Source of the DNA: Gordionus sp. m RMFG-2023
Lineage: Eukaryota > Nematomorpha > Gordioida > Chordodea > Parachordodidae
Direction of reading: 5' to 3'
NCBI RefSeq assembly: GCF_954871325.1
Contig: NC_088778.1
Span: forward strand, 32,376,730 to 32,440,729
Length of the DNA: 64,000 nucleotides
Made by a program: the position numbers and the translations under genes. Of the stretch, positions 1 to 12,965 are shown one piece after another (the first letter of the stretch is position 1; every line of letters starts with the position of its first letter). The notes under the pieces were generated by a model. It was not told the origin of the DNA. It worked only from the letters and a program-made list of their open reading frames with translations, and searched no databases.

Positions 1-3000
1 TATAAAATTTTGGTGAAAAGATGTATTAATATTAAAGAATTTTATTAAGTTTTTTGAACCTATAATAATTTTGAAAAATATCGCAAAGTATTCACTAGAT
101 AATATATTTTTATAACATTTCGATTGTCTTGATTAAATTAATTATTTGATAGCCTATATATAGATATAATTTGAGAACTTAAATATATTTATTTCAATTA
201 ATTTTAAAAAAAAACTTTATTCAGTTCTATTTAAATTAGTACAATATCGCCTATAAATATTTTAAAAAATGTTAGTCCCCCTCGACAAATATTGCAGATA
301 GAAATCCTGAAATCCCTATTTCCCAACCTCATAGGATTTTCCATCCTATGTTTATCATTCTTTTCAATAATAATAATATTCTTATTTGCAGTAATTATTA
401 AAAAATTTTATAAACGAATGTTTTATAATTGGAACCTATGAGAACTCCTAGTTTGACTTTTTAACGCTGTTTTTAAAACGCTTATATTATTTAATGTTGT
501 AAATGATAATTTTTTACCCTCCTAACATTGTTTAAGGTGATTTTAAAGAAGTAATTCTGGGAGAACTATTAAATTGCCATTCTACGTCTCATGGAAATAA
601 AAAAAAATCTTCTTATCTCTCCCCACATAATTTAAAATTTTTAAATATCAATACCACGTTAATAAGCGCGTTGATAGTTAAACGATAGCACAGCTATATG
701 GTGTATAGGATTTTTGTTTACATTAAATTTAAAGAATAGCATCAAAATAGAGAATAAAATAAATATGGGATTTCAAATTTTTTCACTGTAAGCTTTTTAA
801 ATATTTGAGTCACGATTAGACCACGGACCTGGCCTTAATCAAAAAAAATTTACCGTCAGGCGGCGGGAACTCTTAGACCATAAAATATTGATCTTAATGG
901 ACTTAAGGTCTTATATTATTAATTTCTTCCCATGATTAATATATATGTCTTGAATCATCAATTTAAAATCTTTCACTGAGAGCCATTAATAAATTTTTAA
1001 AATCTAATACAACCAATAATGTAATTTAGCTTGTATAGAGTACCCAAACACTGTAATTTTAGGCACTACTGCTGTGGACCTTTGAATATGAAAATACTCA
1101 AAATATAATGAGGAAATCAGATATGTTCTTTACATATGCTGGTGCTTTTCATTTCATGAATGTATGAATATTGGCCAGTCAATACATGGCTAGATCACCT
1201 ATCAATTATCATTAAATTTATTTATGTTAAAAAAAACTTGCTCTGGGTTTTTTTTGAATAATGCTAAATAAGGATAATATTATCTAATTTAAATAACTAA
1301 TCTTTCATTAAACAAAAAAATGTAAACATAATTTTTATAGAAGAGGTAATAAAAATATTTTTTTGTTGGATTGCTTATACAATGAATGAACTTAAGATAC
1401 ATATCACATTTTGACTTGAAAGAAATTGGTCCAATTGATCTAAAGTTAAAGGGTGTGGCTATAAAACTTGGCTATTTATGCCACTTCTCCCCTGCCAATA
1501 TTTTTTAGTGGATTTTTTATTAATTTTATTATTTTCTCTTTCCTATCATCATATTTTAAAAATTTTGGTGAAATTTACAGTATGAAAATCAACTTGAAAA
1601 CAATCTACACCAAGATAGATGAATAACAACATCTATAGAAAATAAGTAAAGGAATTTTGCATATTAAACTTGAATTTGTTAGAATGATAAAAAGTTAAAT
1701 GCTATTTATATAAAGATAAATATTATTTTTTAGATTGGAAAATGTACAACAGTGTGGAATGCATAAGGAAGGCCCAAATCTACAGAAAAGTGAAGGGAGG
1801 TAACTCATAATCAGTCTTACATTCTATGGAGGGTGGAATAAACTATACAGTATTATTTCATTTCTTAAATATAAATCAGATTTAAAATTGTTATTTGAAA
1901 AATATTTATGGTCCAACTTTAAAATTAATACATATTACTTATACTGAAAAGTACTGTAAAGTTATAAGCCAGTTATCAATCGTACTAAACAAATTACAGC
2001 AGAATAGTTAATTTTTATAAAGAATTTGTGCCTATCCTATTTGTAGGTAAGACGGACTAAACTTCAAAATCAAGTTTTCAGTATTGGCATGTCTACCTTT
2101 ATTTAAATGTCCTAAATGTTATGAACAAAATATTTGGAAATTCTTTTCATGGAATATAATGAGGCATTTTTTGGAATTATTTTAACATCTATACTTTAAA
2201 ACATATAAATTGAGTCTGATGATTAAAAATACATTCAGAATATATTATTAGATGGAGAATTATCTAAGATCATAGAAATTATTTAAACATTTTACCTGTC
2301 TAATGCTACAAAGAGGCTGAGATTAATATATTGAATATGTAATTAATCTCATCATAAAATATAATTTAAAATATTTAATCACTTTTATTTCCATATATAT
2401 TTATTAGCTGTTTATAATCTCTTAATGTTTTAAATGGCTTGATTTTTAAAAAAGGTAAACCGTTTAGTCAAAAAATATTAAGCAATGTTTGTACTGTAAA
2501 CTTAAGTTCATATAGTTATAGTATATATGAAATTTTATTTTTTTTACAACGTTTACTATAGAATGTGTTCTTTACTAGTGTAGAATAATTCTTTTAGGTG
2601 TCTTGTAATATTCTTAATTCGCTCTTGGTAATTCATCTACATTACTAAATTTTTACGTGATACGTGATATATAGCGCTTTTGCCCTCTAGCGTTGAAGAT
2701 TCAACAGAGCTACGCTAGGTTTTCCTCATTTCCATCTAATTGGAACAATTTAATTTGTGTATAAAAGTAAAAATATGAGGAGCCCTCCACACGTTTGTGG
2801 GCAAGCCGCACGTACTTGTAGGCACAACGTTTCGAAAAATGTTGCTTAAACCTCTATAGGCTTTAATTTAAAAGGAGTGGGACAAAGAAAAAGCCTATAC
2901 CCGAGAACTACAGTATAATTTAATTACTTTAAAGGTGGGTGATGGCTGATTTTAAGCTTAATTTCTTTAGTGTAAGTTATAATTATTATCAATATTGAGA

Positions 3001-4533
3001 TATAATGTTCATAGAATCTGTAAATAAATATGATTAAAATAAAATAATATTTACTGTTCTATCACTTCAAATTTTCCACCGGAAGACATTAGGATCGATC
3101 ATGTTTCAAAATATATGAATGAATCAATTATAAATTTTTAATAAATTATAAAATAAACCCTCCATTATAATCAAAATGAGTGAATCTACTAAATTTTTAT
3201 ACTATAGGACTGCTCACAAACCTTGATTTGATGCTTATGTTTACAATATCTTATCTTATCTTGCACGTTGGTCATAGACCTGCCCAAAATGAGCGAACAT
3301 GAATCATAAGAAGGACTATATGCCGGTTTTTTCTCAGGATACCGACAAACCTTGTGCCAAGGAAAACTAATTTATGAGTGGAACTGACCCACTTCCAATA
3401 AAGTGAATAGTTTGATTTAGCAGGAGATAGAAATTATTATAAGGAGAAAAATAGATGTAGGAAACTGTTTAAATTCTTCCAAATACAACCGTCTAATGTT
3501 ACTTTAAGAAATAATTATTTCAATAAAGGACATAAGGGAAGCCATTATCATTTTACCTATAACAAAATGTATCTTCTGATCTTTAATATCATATTACGAT
3601 TGCTTAAATTTAATTTATTACTTAAAGCAATTAATTAAATTTAAAAACTAAAATCACAATTGATTTAAAATATAACTTTAAAGTAGAAGATTAATCATGT
3701 TTTAATAAGTATCAAATAGAAATACGTGGTTTATAAAAATACATGCTTTTGCAATTCATAGCATTGGATACCTTCTCATCACTCCATTGTAATCCTTCCA
3801 ATAGACTTTGTGAGTGATAACTAAGGATTAAGTGTAACAGGCTGTTCTAAATAATTACATAAAGATAAATAAACTATTCTCATATTCATTGCGGGCATTA
3901 ATTTTGCAATTAGACTGACAATTACCTTCATCAGATCCAGTCGAAAGTTTATTAAGTTTTAGTACAAATAATTACGGATAAGATTTAGTGATAAATTATT
4001 TGAAAATTATTTATTGATTTAATAAATTTTAAAATACTATTTATTATATTATTCCATAAAAATCACTAGTCTGCCTGGCTTGTCTGCTATGACTGGGCTA
4101 AAATGTATTAAATGTTTATTATGTAATCCACCCCATTTATAAATATGATAATTTAAAATATTTTATCAATTATTTATGTTTTAACCATTATAATATAGTA
4201 GATTATGATAGTTTTATAAAAAGTATTATATTTAAGATACTCTCATCTGGCAAAAGATAGAGTAATCTTATATCTAATGTTATGATAAAAATTAATTGCT
4301 AAAAATATTCCGTATTTTTTTGAAAACTATTTTCTTAAATCCATTTTTTTAAGGTGTATATGTGTGTTTATATTATAACACATTTCTTTAAAAATTTGTC
4401 CAACCCTCTTTACTTATATATACATCCTAGTTTTCTTTGCTTTTCATCCATTCATATATTTTGTGAATTCCATATCCAATCAACCAAGATTTCAATCCAC
4501 CCCTTTCAATTTTTCGTAAATTTAGCATACCAG
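1..4533. other. AT-rich intergenic DNA, no gene seen
   Basis: No reading frame here looks like a gene; the only open frame over 60 codons (around 4354-4536) is low-complexity and lies beside the pogo element. A more complex, slightly GC-richer patch at about 2640-2900 has no coding frame that I can support. A segment at about 3265-3305 (containing CATAGACCTGCCCAAA) recurs inverted at about 13083-13125 and marks a dispersed repeat. Confidence 0.6.
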
Positions 4534-4535
4534 TA

Positions 4536-6859
4536 GGGGAGACCGGGGTAAAGCGATTGACGGGGTAACAATGTTAACGCGAATAACTTTTTAACCATTG
4601 AGTATAAAGACCTTAAATTTGGTGTGAAGATGTATTTTTATATCTAATTTCTTACCTATGTTCATCTTTTAAAAAACTTACCTGGTTTTATATATTTTGT
4701 CAAAAAACTGTTTTTTACCCAAAAAATATAAAAATCAATCTCTAGTATATTTTGCTTTTAGTAAAATTTACATATCCTCAGGATTCAAAATTTGGCACAC
4801 ATGTTCCTTAATGTATTAACTATAAAATAAAATTTATCTGATCTTTAGCTATATTAGAAGTCACGCAATAACGATATATATAATATATGTCACCTAGGGG
4901 TAAAGCTGTTATGGGTAAAACGGTTAAAATATAAATTATTCACATTAAATTTTTCATTCATTCATTTATTATAATCAAATAAATATTGATATTTAATATT
5001 AAAGTTACCAATTGAGCATTATTAAAATTATGAAATTAATTCAATTTATTTAATTAATTATATATCATTTTAACTCTATGGAACTGGTATTGTTAATTAT
5101 TAAAATGAAATAGTTTTATTTTATAAATAAACAAGATAAGAGGATTTGCATATCAGCTTGCTAAAGAATATGGCAAATCTTTCCCAGAAAGCTGGACAAC
5201 TAATGGTATGGCTGGAGAGAACTGGTTTATGGGGTTTAGAAAACGACATTCCCAACTTTCGATTCGTACCCCTGAAGCTACTAGTCTAGCAAGAGCATAT
5301 GGCATCAATCCCACAAATGTCAATAAATTTTTTGAAAATTTAATTAAGCTATATAATTCTTATAACTTTGAACCACATAATATATGGAATGCAGATGAAA
5401 GTGGTTTCACCACCGTTCAAACTCCTGCAAAAATTATAGCACAGAAGGGTGCCAAACAAGTCGGCTCTATAACGTCAGGAGAAAGAGGAACGTTAGTTAC
5501 AATATGTTTAGCCATCAATGCTATAGGCCATAGCATTCCACCATTTTTTATTTTTCCAAGAAAACGATACAAAGATCACTTTATTCGTGATGGGGCCTAT
5601 TAAATCTAAGGGTGTGGGAAACACATCGGGTTGCATGCAAGAGGAGGAATTTTTATCTTTTTTGGAACACTTTAAAAAATATTCCAGTGCATCCAATGAG
5701 AAAAATGTCTTATTAATCTTAGATAACCATAGCTCTCATTGTTCAATTTCCGTTATAAACTATTGTCGCTCCAATGGGATTGTTATTCTAACACTTCCAC
5801 CACATTGCTCGCATAAACTCCAACCATTAGACAAAGCAGTTTATGGGCCATTGAAAAAGTTTTATAATGGAGCTATTGACACATGGATGAGAAATCATGT
5901 GGGGCAACAATTTCAGATTTATGATATTCCAGGAGTGTTAAAAAATGAAATACCAAGGGCAGTGACACCAAATAATATATTAAATGGGTTCTTAGCATGT
6001 GGCATATTTCCTTTAAACCCAAATATATTTACAGAACAAGATTATATCTGCTGTAATAATTCAAATGCTAGCTCAAATATTGAATTTGAAAATAATGATG
6101 AAAATATTACAGTGACTCAAAATCTTACAGTGACTCAAAATAATGATAGTGATTTATCTATATTATTGAACGAAAATGTTCCAGATGATATTGATGAACC
6201 CTATCATATGTTACCATCAAGCTCAAAAAATTATAATATAGTATTCAATCCTTCATCTATAATACCTATTCCAAAATTATTCAATATTTCATCGGATAAA
6301 ATATCTAAAAAAAAGAATTCAAAAATATTAACATCTACACCTTATAAAAAAAAATTATTAATTCAGAGAAAAAAAAGATATCAAAAAATAATTGTTTATG
6401 TGTTATTTGTAATAAAAACTATAAAAATAGTCGCGAGGGCGATGAATGGCTAAAATGTACAATGTGCCTTGAATGGGCACATTCTAAATGTGCTAATTAT
6501 GATAATTATTTTACATGTCCTTATTGTATCGATTAGTTTTTAAATAAAAATCATAAATAAATCTTAAATTTGTAATATTTGTTAAATAAAACAATAAATA
6601 TGTGTCAAATATTATTTTAACCACTTTACCCTAGTGCTTATCCATTTTACCCTGGACCCAGGGTAAAATGGCGAAAATGAGTAGTTTTACATAACAAATC
6701 ATAGCTCCTACAATATTATAGATAGAGGGCTACACTTTTTTTTATCTTGTAGAAGAGGGATGGGGCTACACATTGATCTATAATTTGTTGTGTTTGACTC
6801 TTGTTTAAAATTTTTATGGTAAATATGCAAAATGCCTATCGTTTTACCCCGGTCTCCCC
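4536..6859 (+). mobile_element. pogo/Tigger-type DNA transposon, nearly complete
   Basis: The element is 2324 bp. Its left end begins GGGGAGACCGGGGTAAAGCG and the right end is the reverse complement with one mismatch, and both ends are flanked by TA (4534-4535 and 6860-6861), the target duplication expected of Tc1/mariner-pogo elements. Subterminal copies of GGGTAAA-type motifs occur inside both ends, including a near-palindrome at about 6645-6675 built on TTTTACCCTGG. It carries one transposase region on the plus strand. The well-kept ends and full-length coding region point to a fairly recent insertion. It sits immediately outside a long fold-back element, so it probably landed in older repeat DNA. 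Confidence 0.9.
5127..6536 (+). pseudogene. pogo/Tigger transposase with C-terminal PHD-like zinc finger, frameshifted
   Basis: The open frame starts at 5127 with residues of the CENP-B-type HTH region (FAYQLAKEYG, then SFPESW, AGENWFMGF), followed by IRTPEATSLARA, which is typical of Tigger/jerky transposases. The DDE catalytic triad is readable: D in WNADESG (about 5390), D in LILDNHSSH (about 5720) and D in KLQPLD (about 5825). The frame shifts by one base near 5592-5600 and again in an A-run near 6385. After the second shift the frame encodes CLCVIC...WLKCTMCLEWAHSKC...YFTCPYCID, a PHD-like zinc finger, ending at the TAG at 6534-6536. The N-terminal psq-type DNA-binding helix is not found upstream; it may be deleted, or encoded in an exon I cannot see (an AG lies just before 5136). 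As it stands it is unlikely to make an active protein. Confidence 0.88.
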
Positions 6860-7504
6860 TAGTATATATAACTAAGAAAAACTGTTTACCCCTAAGATAT
6901 GAACGTTTAAAGGATAAAAATATGTAAATTTTTGACAAAATGCACCTCATTTATTTTCAAATATCTCGAGAAATAACTTGGAGAAATAACTTAGAGAAAT
7001 AATTTAAATTTTATTATGTAATAATAATATGACATAAAATATAATAGAATCTGATTATGTCGAAAACCGGATGTAAAAAACCAAAAATAGCCATAAAAAA
7101 GAAGGTATTTTTTTCAAAATTTTTTTCCTGGAAATAGATATCACACTGCTTTATATTTGTACAAAATCCTAGACTGGAACGAACATCAGTTTAGGAGTTA
7201 TAACTCTTTATATGGCTAGAATTGATCAAATTTAACATAAATATCATCATATTTAAATTTAATGAATAGTTATGAAATAATGTTTATTTAAAAAGTTTAA
7301 ATGATAGGTCCTTTTTTTTTTTTTATCTTTAACAAAATTTTTGAGAGGTGGCTGGTATAATGTGTTTATTTAACACTTTAATTAAATTTTGTCTCGAAAA
7401 TACTTTATATAATTTTAAATATTTTATTTTGCATAAAATAATCTACCAAAATTTAAAAATATCATGTAAACTATTTGTAAAATAAAATCTATGTAAAAAC
7501 TGTA

Positions 7505-7756
7505 TTAAATAAAATTAGTATAATAAATTGTGTTGGGAGGGTGGAGGTCAAAAAAGGAAGCCGTGGATGGCAATACAGTTAGATCTGCATATATCAATAT
7601 ATACACGCTGTCGAAGATAGAAGCCTTCCAGTGGGTCACCTTGAGGAAGGTTAGGGCATGATTGTCAAAAAAACCGGTTGTGTCTAATACAATTGGTATG
7701 AGATTGCAATTGGTTAGGGAAAGGTATTTATTAATTTCAGAGTTAAAATTCAACAA
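7505..7756 (-). pseudogene. LINE reverse-transcriptase ORF, C-terminal scrap
   Basis: The minus strand reads NKYLSLTNCNLIPIVLDTTG, which resembles the short region near the C-terminus of many non-LTR retrotransposon ORF2 proteins (pattern KY..L.......PIV...G). It lies inside the core of the long-TIR element, so it was probably inserted there or carried along. Only about 80 codons remain. The call rests on this one conserved region and is tentative. Confidence 0.45.
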
Positions 7757-8014
7757 TAAATTTACCCCGTATCTTCAAAAATGAAAGAAAGATTTAATAT
7801 ATTATTTGATGCGAATTCAATAGATTATATAAAATTCAATGAGGACAAAATAATAAAATGTAAATTTAGTGGTTACATCAGATTGCTTAAAGCACAATGC
7901 TTGTGCATTATATTTATTTCAAACAAAATTTATCCTATTCTTGAAAGAAAGATTTTATAGAGTTGATAAAAATTTTTATTTTTCTGATGGGGCAATAACA
8001 TAATATAAAAATAA

Positions 8015-8340
8015 AAAAGACTTCATTATTCTCTACTCATGGAAATGATTTTGGGATAAAAGCTGAGTGACATTTTTTTAAACCGCACATGTTATTCCTG
8101 CCACAGTTTAAGGGGCTTACTAAACGGTTAGCAACTCGAGCAAGCTTTCAACGCCCATATGAACATCACATATTAACAACAATGGATTTATTTAACTATG
8201 CAAGAAATAATATCCATGGGGTAAATTTCATATTTCGTGATTAATAATGAATATATTAACACAGAAAATCATCTTACAAGCATGATTTTGAGGGCAAAGA
8301 GAATTTCTGGAACACAAAATGCTTTTATTCCCCAATTCAT
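8015..8340 (+). pseudogene. decayed transposase-associated protein, C-terminal part
   Basis: Plus-strand pieces read KRLATRASFQRPYEHHILTT (from about 8122), DLFNYARNNI (to about 8217) and AKRISGTQNAFIPQF (about 8294-8338). This order matches a protein block often seen in eukaryotic DNA transposons, of the form HGK..CDGIGG..KR.A..AS.QR ... elf.wa ... I.GTR..H.F.P. The frame is broken between the pieces and the start is lost. It lies between the inverted arms of the surrounding element and is most simply that element's own former transposase. I cannot assign the superfamily. Confidence 0.5.
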
Positions 8341-9249
8341 AATTTATTCAAATTCTTTGGATGATTTAATATATGAAATATTTTAAATATAAATTGCTGA
8401 TGATATTATATGTAATTATGCAATTTGAGGCAATTAAAGTTATAAATATGTTTAGAATTTCAATTAATTTTGAGACAAAATTTAACTAAAGTGTTAAACA
8501 AAGCACCTTATCCTAGCTATCTCTTAAATTTTATTAAAGATATAAAAAAAAGTAAAGGCCTATTATTTAGACATAATTTTTAATTAAACATTATTTCATA
8601 TCTATTCATTAAACTTAAATATGATGATATTTATGTTAAATTTGCAATTATAGCAATATAAAGAGTCATAACTCCTAAAACCATGTTTATCCCAGTCTAG
8701 GATTTTGTACAAATATAAAGCAATGTGATATCTATATACAGAAAAAAAAATTGAAAAAATACCTTTTTTTCTATGGCCATTTCCGGTTTTACACATCAGG
8801 TTTTCGATATTAATCAAATGTCAATCACATTTATTTTTATGTCATTTTAAAGAAATTTTTATAAGCTACAAAATAAAATTTAAAATATTTTTCTAACATA
8901 ATTATTTCTCGAAATATATGAAAATGAGGTGCATTTTGTCAAAATTGTACCCTTTTTTCTGCGCTATACCCTTATCTTATTGGGTAGGCAGTTTTGGGAG
9001 ATAAAATTTCATTTTTTTTCTTAGTTAAGCCCTGAGACGTCTTTGTTTGTATGTCTTGATATTTTATGGTATTACCGGGCCCCAATGGTAGGAGGAAAAT
9101 TTTGATTCGATCAATATTCAATGTAAGAATGTAGGGCCCACCGGCTTGCACTCTAAAGAAAAAGACTAAATTTTTTGCTTATGAATTAATTTGTGACTAC
9201 CTATCTAAATTTTTTAATGTGTTTAAAGCAATAGAGAAGTCTTAGTTTG

Positions 9250-11425
9250 TATGTGCTGATATTTTATGGACCTCTAGCCCAAAAGAGTTTCATTTTTTTT
9301 CGTATAAAATTTGTGACCACCTATATGTTTAGGTTTTTAGATTTATAATTTTATCGCAGGGAAAGCCGATCAATGGGTTAGAGATCCGAATTATCAGAAC
9401 GAATACATTGGAAATCATGGTAAAAGTTATAATTAAATTAATTAATAAAAAAATTTATTGGATTTGAAAAATTTTGTGCCAGTAAATGTCCAAATTCACG
9501 ATATACACGTTGTGATGAATGCCCTCCAAATTCAAAGAAATAATCAAAAGAATACCATGATTATATAAACCCTATCACCCCCCCCCCTCATACCCGAACC
9601 TTTTTCTGAATTGATTTTCAAAATTTGCTTATTTGCTTTATTATTATAACATGCCTTGCCTCGTTATCTAATTTATGGGCTATGTAATCTTTCTATCGTA
9701 TCAAATTTCATATAATTTATTACAAATTATATCATAAAATAACTTTAACATTTTTTCATTTTAAATGTAATTCGCTTTTTAATATATATTTTTATATTTG
9801 AAATTCATAATTATGCATTGAATTATTATTAATTAAAATTATTAAAATCTGAATGAAAAAAAGTGTGAATAAGGACCAAGGATACCTCATTCTAGACAGC
9901 TATTTTTAATTTTTAATTTTTTTCGCGGCAATTTTTTCTCGCAAACGGAAAAATAAAACATTATTAGGGTGGGGGGAAAATGTGGCTGGAAATTTTTATT
10001 AAAATAAATTAATTTTAAACTAAATTATTAGGGGTATAAAAAATTGAATCCAAGATTTAGCTTTTCCGGATTAAAAAGAAGGAGTAAAAATATATCACAG
10101 GATTTTCATATGTTCAATGCCAGTGTGGCAGATATATATACAATTAATGTGCTTATTTATAAATGGACTCTTAGGCAGGAGGTTTTAAATTAAATGAGTC
10201 ACGATTACAATTCTACGAGACTAAAAAAAAGTCCAGATTTATGCTAAATTTTGGTGACAACAATTATAGGTTGGGTACAACTTTATTCTCCGCTGGTATA
10301 TAAATGGTGATATCCATATCAAATCAATAAAAAATGTCGATTAAGTACATATTTTGTATATATATCTGCCACACTGGCAGTGAATATATGAAAATCCTGT
10401 GCTATATTTTACCCCTTATTTTTATTCCGGAGAAGTGTTATCTCGGATTCCATTTCTTATACCCCTATTATTTTAGTTTAAAATTTATATATTTTAATAA
10501 AAATATCTAGGCACCCTCCCCCCCCCCCCAACCACTCCAATAATGTTTTATTTTTCTGTTTGTGAGAAAAAATTTCTGCGAAAAAAATTAAACATTAAAA
10601 ATAGAAGGCTAGAATGAGGTATCCTTGGTCCTTATTCACACTTTTTTTCATTCAGATTTTAATAATTTTAACTAATAAAAATTCATTGCATAATTATGAA
10701 TTTTAGTATAAAATAATGTATCTTAAAAAGCGAATTACATTTAAAATGAAAAAATGTACAAGTTATTTTATGATATTATTTGTTAATAAATTATGTAATT
10801 TTGATACGATAGAAAGATTACGTAGCCCATAAATTAATATGGATAACGAGGCAAGGCATGTTATAATAATAAAGCAAATAAGCAAATTTCGAAAATCGAT
10901 TCAGAAAAAGGTTAGGGTGTGAGGGGGGGGGGGTGATAGGGTTTATATAATCATAGCATTCTTTTGACTATTTCTTTGAATTAGAAGGGCAATCAGTACA
11001 ACGTGGATAACGCGAATTCGGAGATTTACTGGCACAAAATTTTTCAAATCCTATAAAAAATTTTATTAATTAATTGAAATTATAACTTTTACCGTGATTT
11101 CCCACGTATTCGTTCTGATCATAATTCGGATCTCTAATCCATGTATCGACTTTCCCTACGATAAAATATAAATGTAGATGATTGTAAAAAATAATGTTTA
11201 AATGAGGATTTTGATTGATTTTTATTTAAGCAGGGTGCATATTTAGAGGATTGCTAGTGGTTGGCAAAAAAATATGAAATAAATTGAATGTTTATAATGA
11301 TACACTTTTTTTTCTTCTAAAATTATAAGTCTAAACACTTAAAAAAATTTATATAGGTGGTCACAAATTAGTTTATACGAAAAAAATGAAACACTTTGGG
11401 GCCAGAGGTTCATTAAATATTGAGT
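9250..11425. repeat. ~2.2-kb fold-back (long inverted repeat) element
   Basis: Two arms of about 900 bp (about 9250-10150 and 10340-11425) are inverted copies around a roughly 200-bp centre. Landmarks are the paired C- and G-runs (about 9570-9587 against 10921-10933), AACATGCCTTGCCTCGTTAT at about 9648 against its complement at about 10842, and ATCTGCCACACTGGCA at about 10363 against its complement near 10116. Single-base differences and small indels are scattered through both arms. No reading frame of note lies inside, so it is a non-autonomous element. Partial direct copies of the outer module (ATATTTTATGG) lie at 9059 and 9260. Confidence 0.85.
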
Positions 11426-11429
11426 GAGT

Positions 11430-12965
11430 CATAGTTATGAGTGTGAAGGAGAAAAAATGGTAAGAAAGGAAAAAAAAGAAACTCTTTCTTTTAAATATAT
11501 AATAGCTATTATTTAATTATTTGATTTTCGGTTTAGGTATTGTAAGTATTTTATAAATATTTAGTAAAATATTATGTGATCAGTAAAAGACACGTTATAT
11601 ATAGGTTATTCTACGTTATATTTAAATTTCACTTTGTAATCGGAAAAAATTATTTATAAAATTTTATTTGCTTCTCATAGTTTATTTCTAAACTAATAAT
11701 CAAATTCCCTTTATCTACTTTATTTGGGACCTTAAAGTCCCTACCCTAGTCATGATAAATTTTAATTTTGTATTACGGATGAAAATTAAAATGACATTAT
11801 CATAAACTACAATATTATATCGGTAAGATATACTTAATTTAGAACTAGATAATATTTATAACTGTGAATAGAGTATCAGAATATCTTTTCTTAAAAATTT
11901 CCTGTCAGCAGTCTATATTCATTTAGAAAAATAAATATCATTTATTAGAAAACTAACAATCAATAGAGTATTGGAGATCTTTTCTTAAAAAATAAATATA
12001 TAATTATCTCTCAAAACTCAGCAGTCAGATGATCATAGATTAGCCTTAAAATGGTTGTAAAAGTTTTTCTATCTGTTAAGCTCGCTTAAATCCAGGATAT
12101 GCCTATTTCAGCTAATAATCTGGTTTTTCTGCCGAATCAATTATTTTTTATAAGTAAGGAATGATTTGAGGGCTGACTCCTCCTGAGAATTTTAACGAGT
12201 GCTTGATATATTAGGTTGAAAATATGTACTACTAGGTAGATTTTCCTGTATTTTATCATTCTATATAGTGGGTGTGTGTCGAATCTGGCCCATATAACAT
12301 AGTTTGTTGTATTTTGAGGGATGAAGGTTCTAGTAATATTTCTAAGACATTTGTTAATGAATGTTTGCATCTTTTTATTATACAATTTTGTATCGTTCCA
12401 TGTTTCGATACCATAATGTAAAGAAGCGAGTACCAGAATATTGAAAAGTCGGATCTTTAACGGAATTGACATTTATTTTGACCACCATATTTTTATAAAG
12501 GACCTATAAACATTTAATTTTATTGTTTTCATTTGCTTAACATTATTGTTATCACCAATTTAAAAATGGGTATCAGGGTACTGGATCAGTGCTATCAAGA
12601 TCTACCATATCTGATACTCGATGTATTGTTTTTTAGGCATTTTCTTTGACGACATTAGACAATTACAAGGTGTAATGTGACCAAATTTTAGTCAGTTATA
12701 AAGTAATAAGGTATATTAAGGTCATTTAAATATTAATTATAAATAATTAAACTTAAATAAAATTGAACTAGAAATTTCTCATAATAGGAAAATTTCTAAA
12801 TATTTAAAATTACTAGTGGATTTAAAAAAAAAATTTTTATAGCTAAACGGAAACTCTAAATAATTAAATAATAACTATTTTGTATTTGAAAGAAATAGCC
12901 TTCTTTTTCTTCTCTTTTCTTCTTGTCTTCTCTCTTATATTACTCATAACTAAATAATACTAAAA
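11430..12965. repeat. inverted-repeat arms flanking a LINE fragment
   Basis: About 130 bp at 11430-11560 (containing AGTTATGAGT, a purine-rich stretch, then ATAGCTATTATTTAATTATT) is matched in inverted form at about 12830-12965. A decayed LINE fragment lies between the arms. The arms have diverged considerably. Confidence 0.55.
12137..12472 (-). pseudogene. LINE (non-LTR) reverse transcriptase, thumb-region fragment
   Basis: The minus strand encodes IRLFNILVLASLHYGIETWN followed by KKMQTFINKCLRNITR and a later IWAR. This matches the conserved segment after the RT palm in many LINE ORF2 proteins (pattern K.RLFN.LV.S.LLYG.ETW.........L..F...CLR.I), of the CR1/RTE/Jockey type. A stop lies directly before the first Met, and no upstream RT palm is readable in the remaining sequence. 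It is a broken remnant of about 111 codons. Confidence 0.8.

Larger units (their letters stand above)
6915..8957. mobile_element. DNA transposon relic with ~500-bp terminal inverted repeats
   Basis: Left arm (about 6915-7420) and right arm (about 8450-8957) are inverted copies. Matching blocks include TGCACCTCAT at 6941 against ATGAGGTGCA at 8924, and GTACAAAATCCTAGACTGG at about 7158 against its complement at about 8693. A third copy of the outermost part lies at about 36080-36170. The core between the arms has a transposase-like remnant on the plus strand (8015-8340) and a LINE scrap on the minus strand (7505-7756). The arms have drifted, so the element is old. Family is uncertain. Confidence 0.7.
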
